Shown here piece by piece: positions 5,745 through 6,451 of a DNA stretch of 6,451 nucleotides. The stretch lies in assembly GCA_030043175.1 (NCBI GenBank), contig JASHYD010000522.1:1-6451 (forward strand). The letters are read 5' to 3'. Both the position numbers and the translations under genes were made by a program. Within the stretch, counting starts at the first letter, position 1, and every line of letters starts with the position of its first letter. A model generated the notes under the pieces. That model saw only the letters and a list, made by a program, of their open reading frames with translations, was not told where the DNA came from and made no database searches. Source of the DNA: Xanthobacteraceae bacterium (lineage in GTDB: Bacteria; Pseudomonadota; Alphaproteobacteria; Rhizobiales; Xanthobacteraceae).

Positions 5745-6038
5745 GCCGATGATGGCACCATCGGGTTCGCTACGGGTAACGCGCCGCGAATCGTGCTCGC
5801 AAACAAGAAGCCGGACTTCGCGGTCGCGGATATTGCCGTTGGCATAGTTCGAGTTGGCGCGAAAATGTCGCCCAACGGGGTAACAGCCGTCACGGAAATA
5901 AACCGGGCCGCTGGCCCAACGGAACCCGGTGGCGATACGCTCTATCGCCGCGTTGCTGATGCGCGACTTGAAGCGCCTCGCGAGCTCCTCGACCCTTGGG
6001 TCCGGACAGCGCCCGTTGGGAAGGTCGCCCACCGGCAA
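5745..6038 (-). pseudogene. SMP-30/gluconolactonase-family remnant, N-terminal part
   Basis: Read on the minus strand, this encodes DPRVEELARRF, NAAIERIATGFRWASGPVYF and NGNIRDREVRLLVCEHDSRR followed by VTRSEPDGAI, the first blades of an SMP-30/gluconolactonase/LRE beta-propeller enzyme (sugar-lactone or related ester hydrolase). Three defects show that it is broken. The only usable start is a TTG at 6036-6038, below an upstream in-frame stop at 6081-6083. About 20 residues that normally lie between the DGRYLLW-like and FR-PSNYANGN-like segments (here DGCYPVG joined to RHFRANSNYANGN) are missing without loss of frame. After DGAI (about 5745) the similarity stops, the metal-binding remainder is absent, and the frame continues as Arg/Pro/Ser-rich sequence into the antiporter gene. 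The family's expected length is about 290-300 residues; fewer than 100 remain. Convergent with the antiporter. Confidence 0.7.
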
Positions 6039-6039
6039 G

Positions 6040-6388
6040 GTGTCCGCGTGTGCCGGGTCATTCGGTCGGCATCTCCTGCATTAACTTAAGGTTGTATCAG
6101 AAGAGTTCGCCGAAGAGCCACAGCGCGGCCGCAAAACATCAGGGGGTAGGTAAAGCCGCCCGGCGCGGCGAATCGCAACTGTGCGAGGGCAGTCACGCTT
6201 GACGGTTTGCGGGGGCTTACCCGGCGATTCGATCCGGCCCGGTTATCGTGATGTCCCGGCAAGGCCGAGGCACGACCCGCCGACTTACAATCATTCTAGC
6301 CTACTGCACTTCTTCTTGCTTCGATCTTGACCTATCATCCAATTGCCGCACATGAACAGAGCCGCTTGGACCCGCGCGGGGAATGGCA
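6040..6388. other. No clear gene
   Basis: No frame on either strand gives convincing protein. On the minus strand a short run (CFAAALWLFGELF, stop, YNLKLMQEMPTE, at about 6058-6135) looks like a hydrophobic coding remnant interrupted by stops, but I cannot name a family. Towards the end the DNA becomes less GC-rich (about 6285-6350), as promoters often are, and TATCAT (6333-6338) could serve as a -10 box without a good -35. Confidence 0.4.
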
Positions 6389-6451
6389 ATGACCGACAGG
6401 ACGGCTACAACTGAACCTTGCGTACCCCTGGGCCAGGCAAGTCGCGGATTC
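6389..6451 (+). CDS. Possible start of a gene that runs off the window
   Basis: An ATG at 6389 opens a frame of 21 codons to the window edge, preceded by GGGGAA about 6 bases away as a fair ribosome binding site. The visible residues (MTDRTATTEPC then VPLGQASRGF) are polar and do not identify a family. An alternative ATG at 6352 closes after 20 codons. The call depends on sequence beyond the window. Confidence 0.3.
   Translation, partial: MTDRTATTEPCVPLGQASRGF

Noticed and set aside
6315..6338. CTTG...CCTATCAT as an RpoH heat-shock promoter before the edge ORF
   Set aside because: The gap between the boxes is shorter than usual and the -35 matches only CTTG; it is also possible to read other weak boxes here.

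Overview
The window is high-GC DNA of the kind seen in Alphaproteobacteria. The protein styles (alpha/beta-hydrolase tail, SMP-30 remnant, accessory FtsH) would suit a Bradyrhizobium/Rhodopseudomonas-like or methylotrophic relative. This assignment rests on composition and protein style only. Two intact, well-supported genes, an accessory ftsH and a cation:proton antiporter, sit among gene fragments and long stretches with little credible coding. That layout suggests an accessory or decaying genomic region.

Layout: 1-312 is the C-terminal end of an alpha/beta-hydrolase whose start lies outside the window. 313-1780 holds a structured post-stop region, a start-less ribbon-helix-helix-like ORF (514-747), two or three doubtful small ORFs and a perfect 10-bp inverted repeat (1141-1192). 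1790-3727 is a complete FtsH membrane AAA+ zinc protease. 3728-4364 has no gene I can defend. 4365-4545 is a compact regulatory leader: a sigma-70-like promoter, a fluoride (crcB-motif) riboswitch aptamer, and an expression platform ending in an intrinsic terminator. 4546-5682 is the cation:proton antiporter it controls. 5745-6038 on the minus strand is a broken SMP-30/gluconolactonase gene. 6040-6388 holds no clear gene, and a possible new reading frame begins at 6389 and runs off the edge.

The central result is the riboswitch-antiporter unit. The aptamer has the pseudoknot, P1 and P3 helices and conserved AAACUG...CUGAUG core of the fluoride class. The bases after it can be folded by eye into mutually exclusive anti-antiterminator, antiterminator and terminator hairpins. 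The simplest reading is a fluoride-ON transcriptional switch, so the CPA-type antiporter is probably a fluoride-stress gene. The neighbouring accessory FtsH would deal with damaged membrane proteins. An FtsH next to a KefB-like antiporter also recalls the gene content of transmissible stress-tolerance (heat-resistance) loci, but no hsp20, clpK, yfdX, hdeD or degP gene is visible here, so that link is only suggestive.
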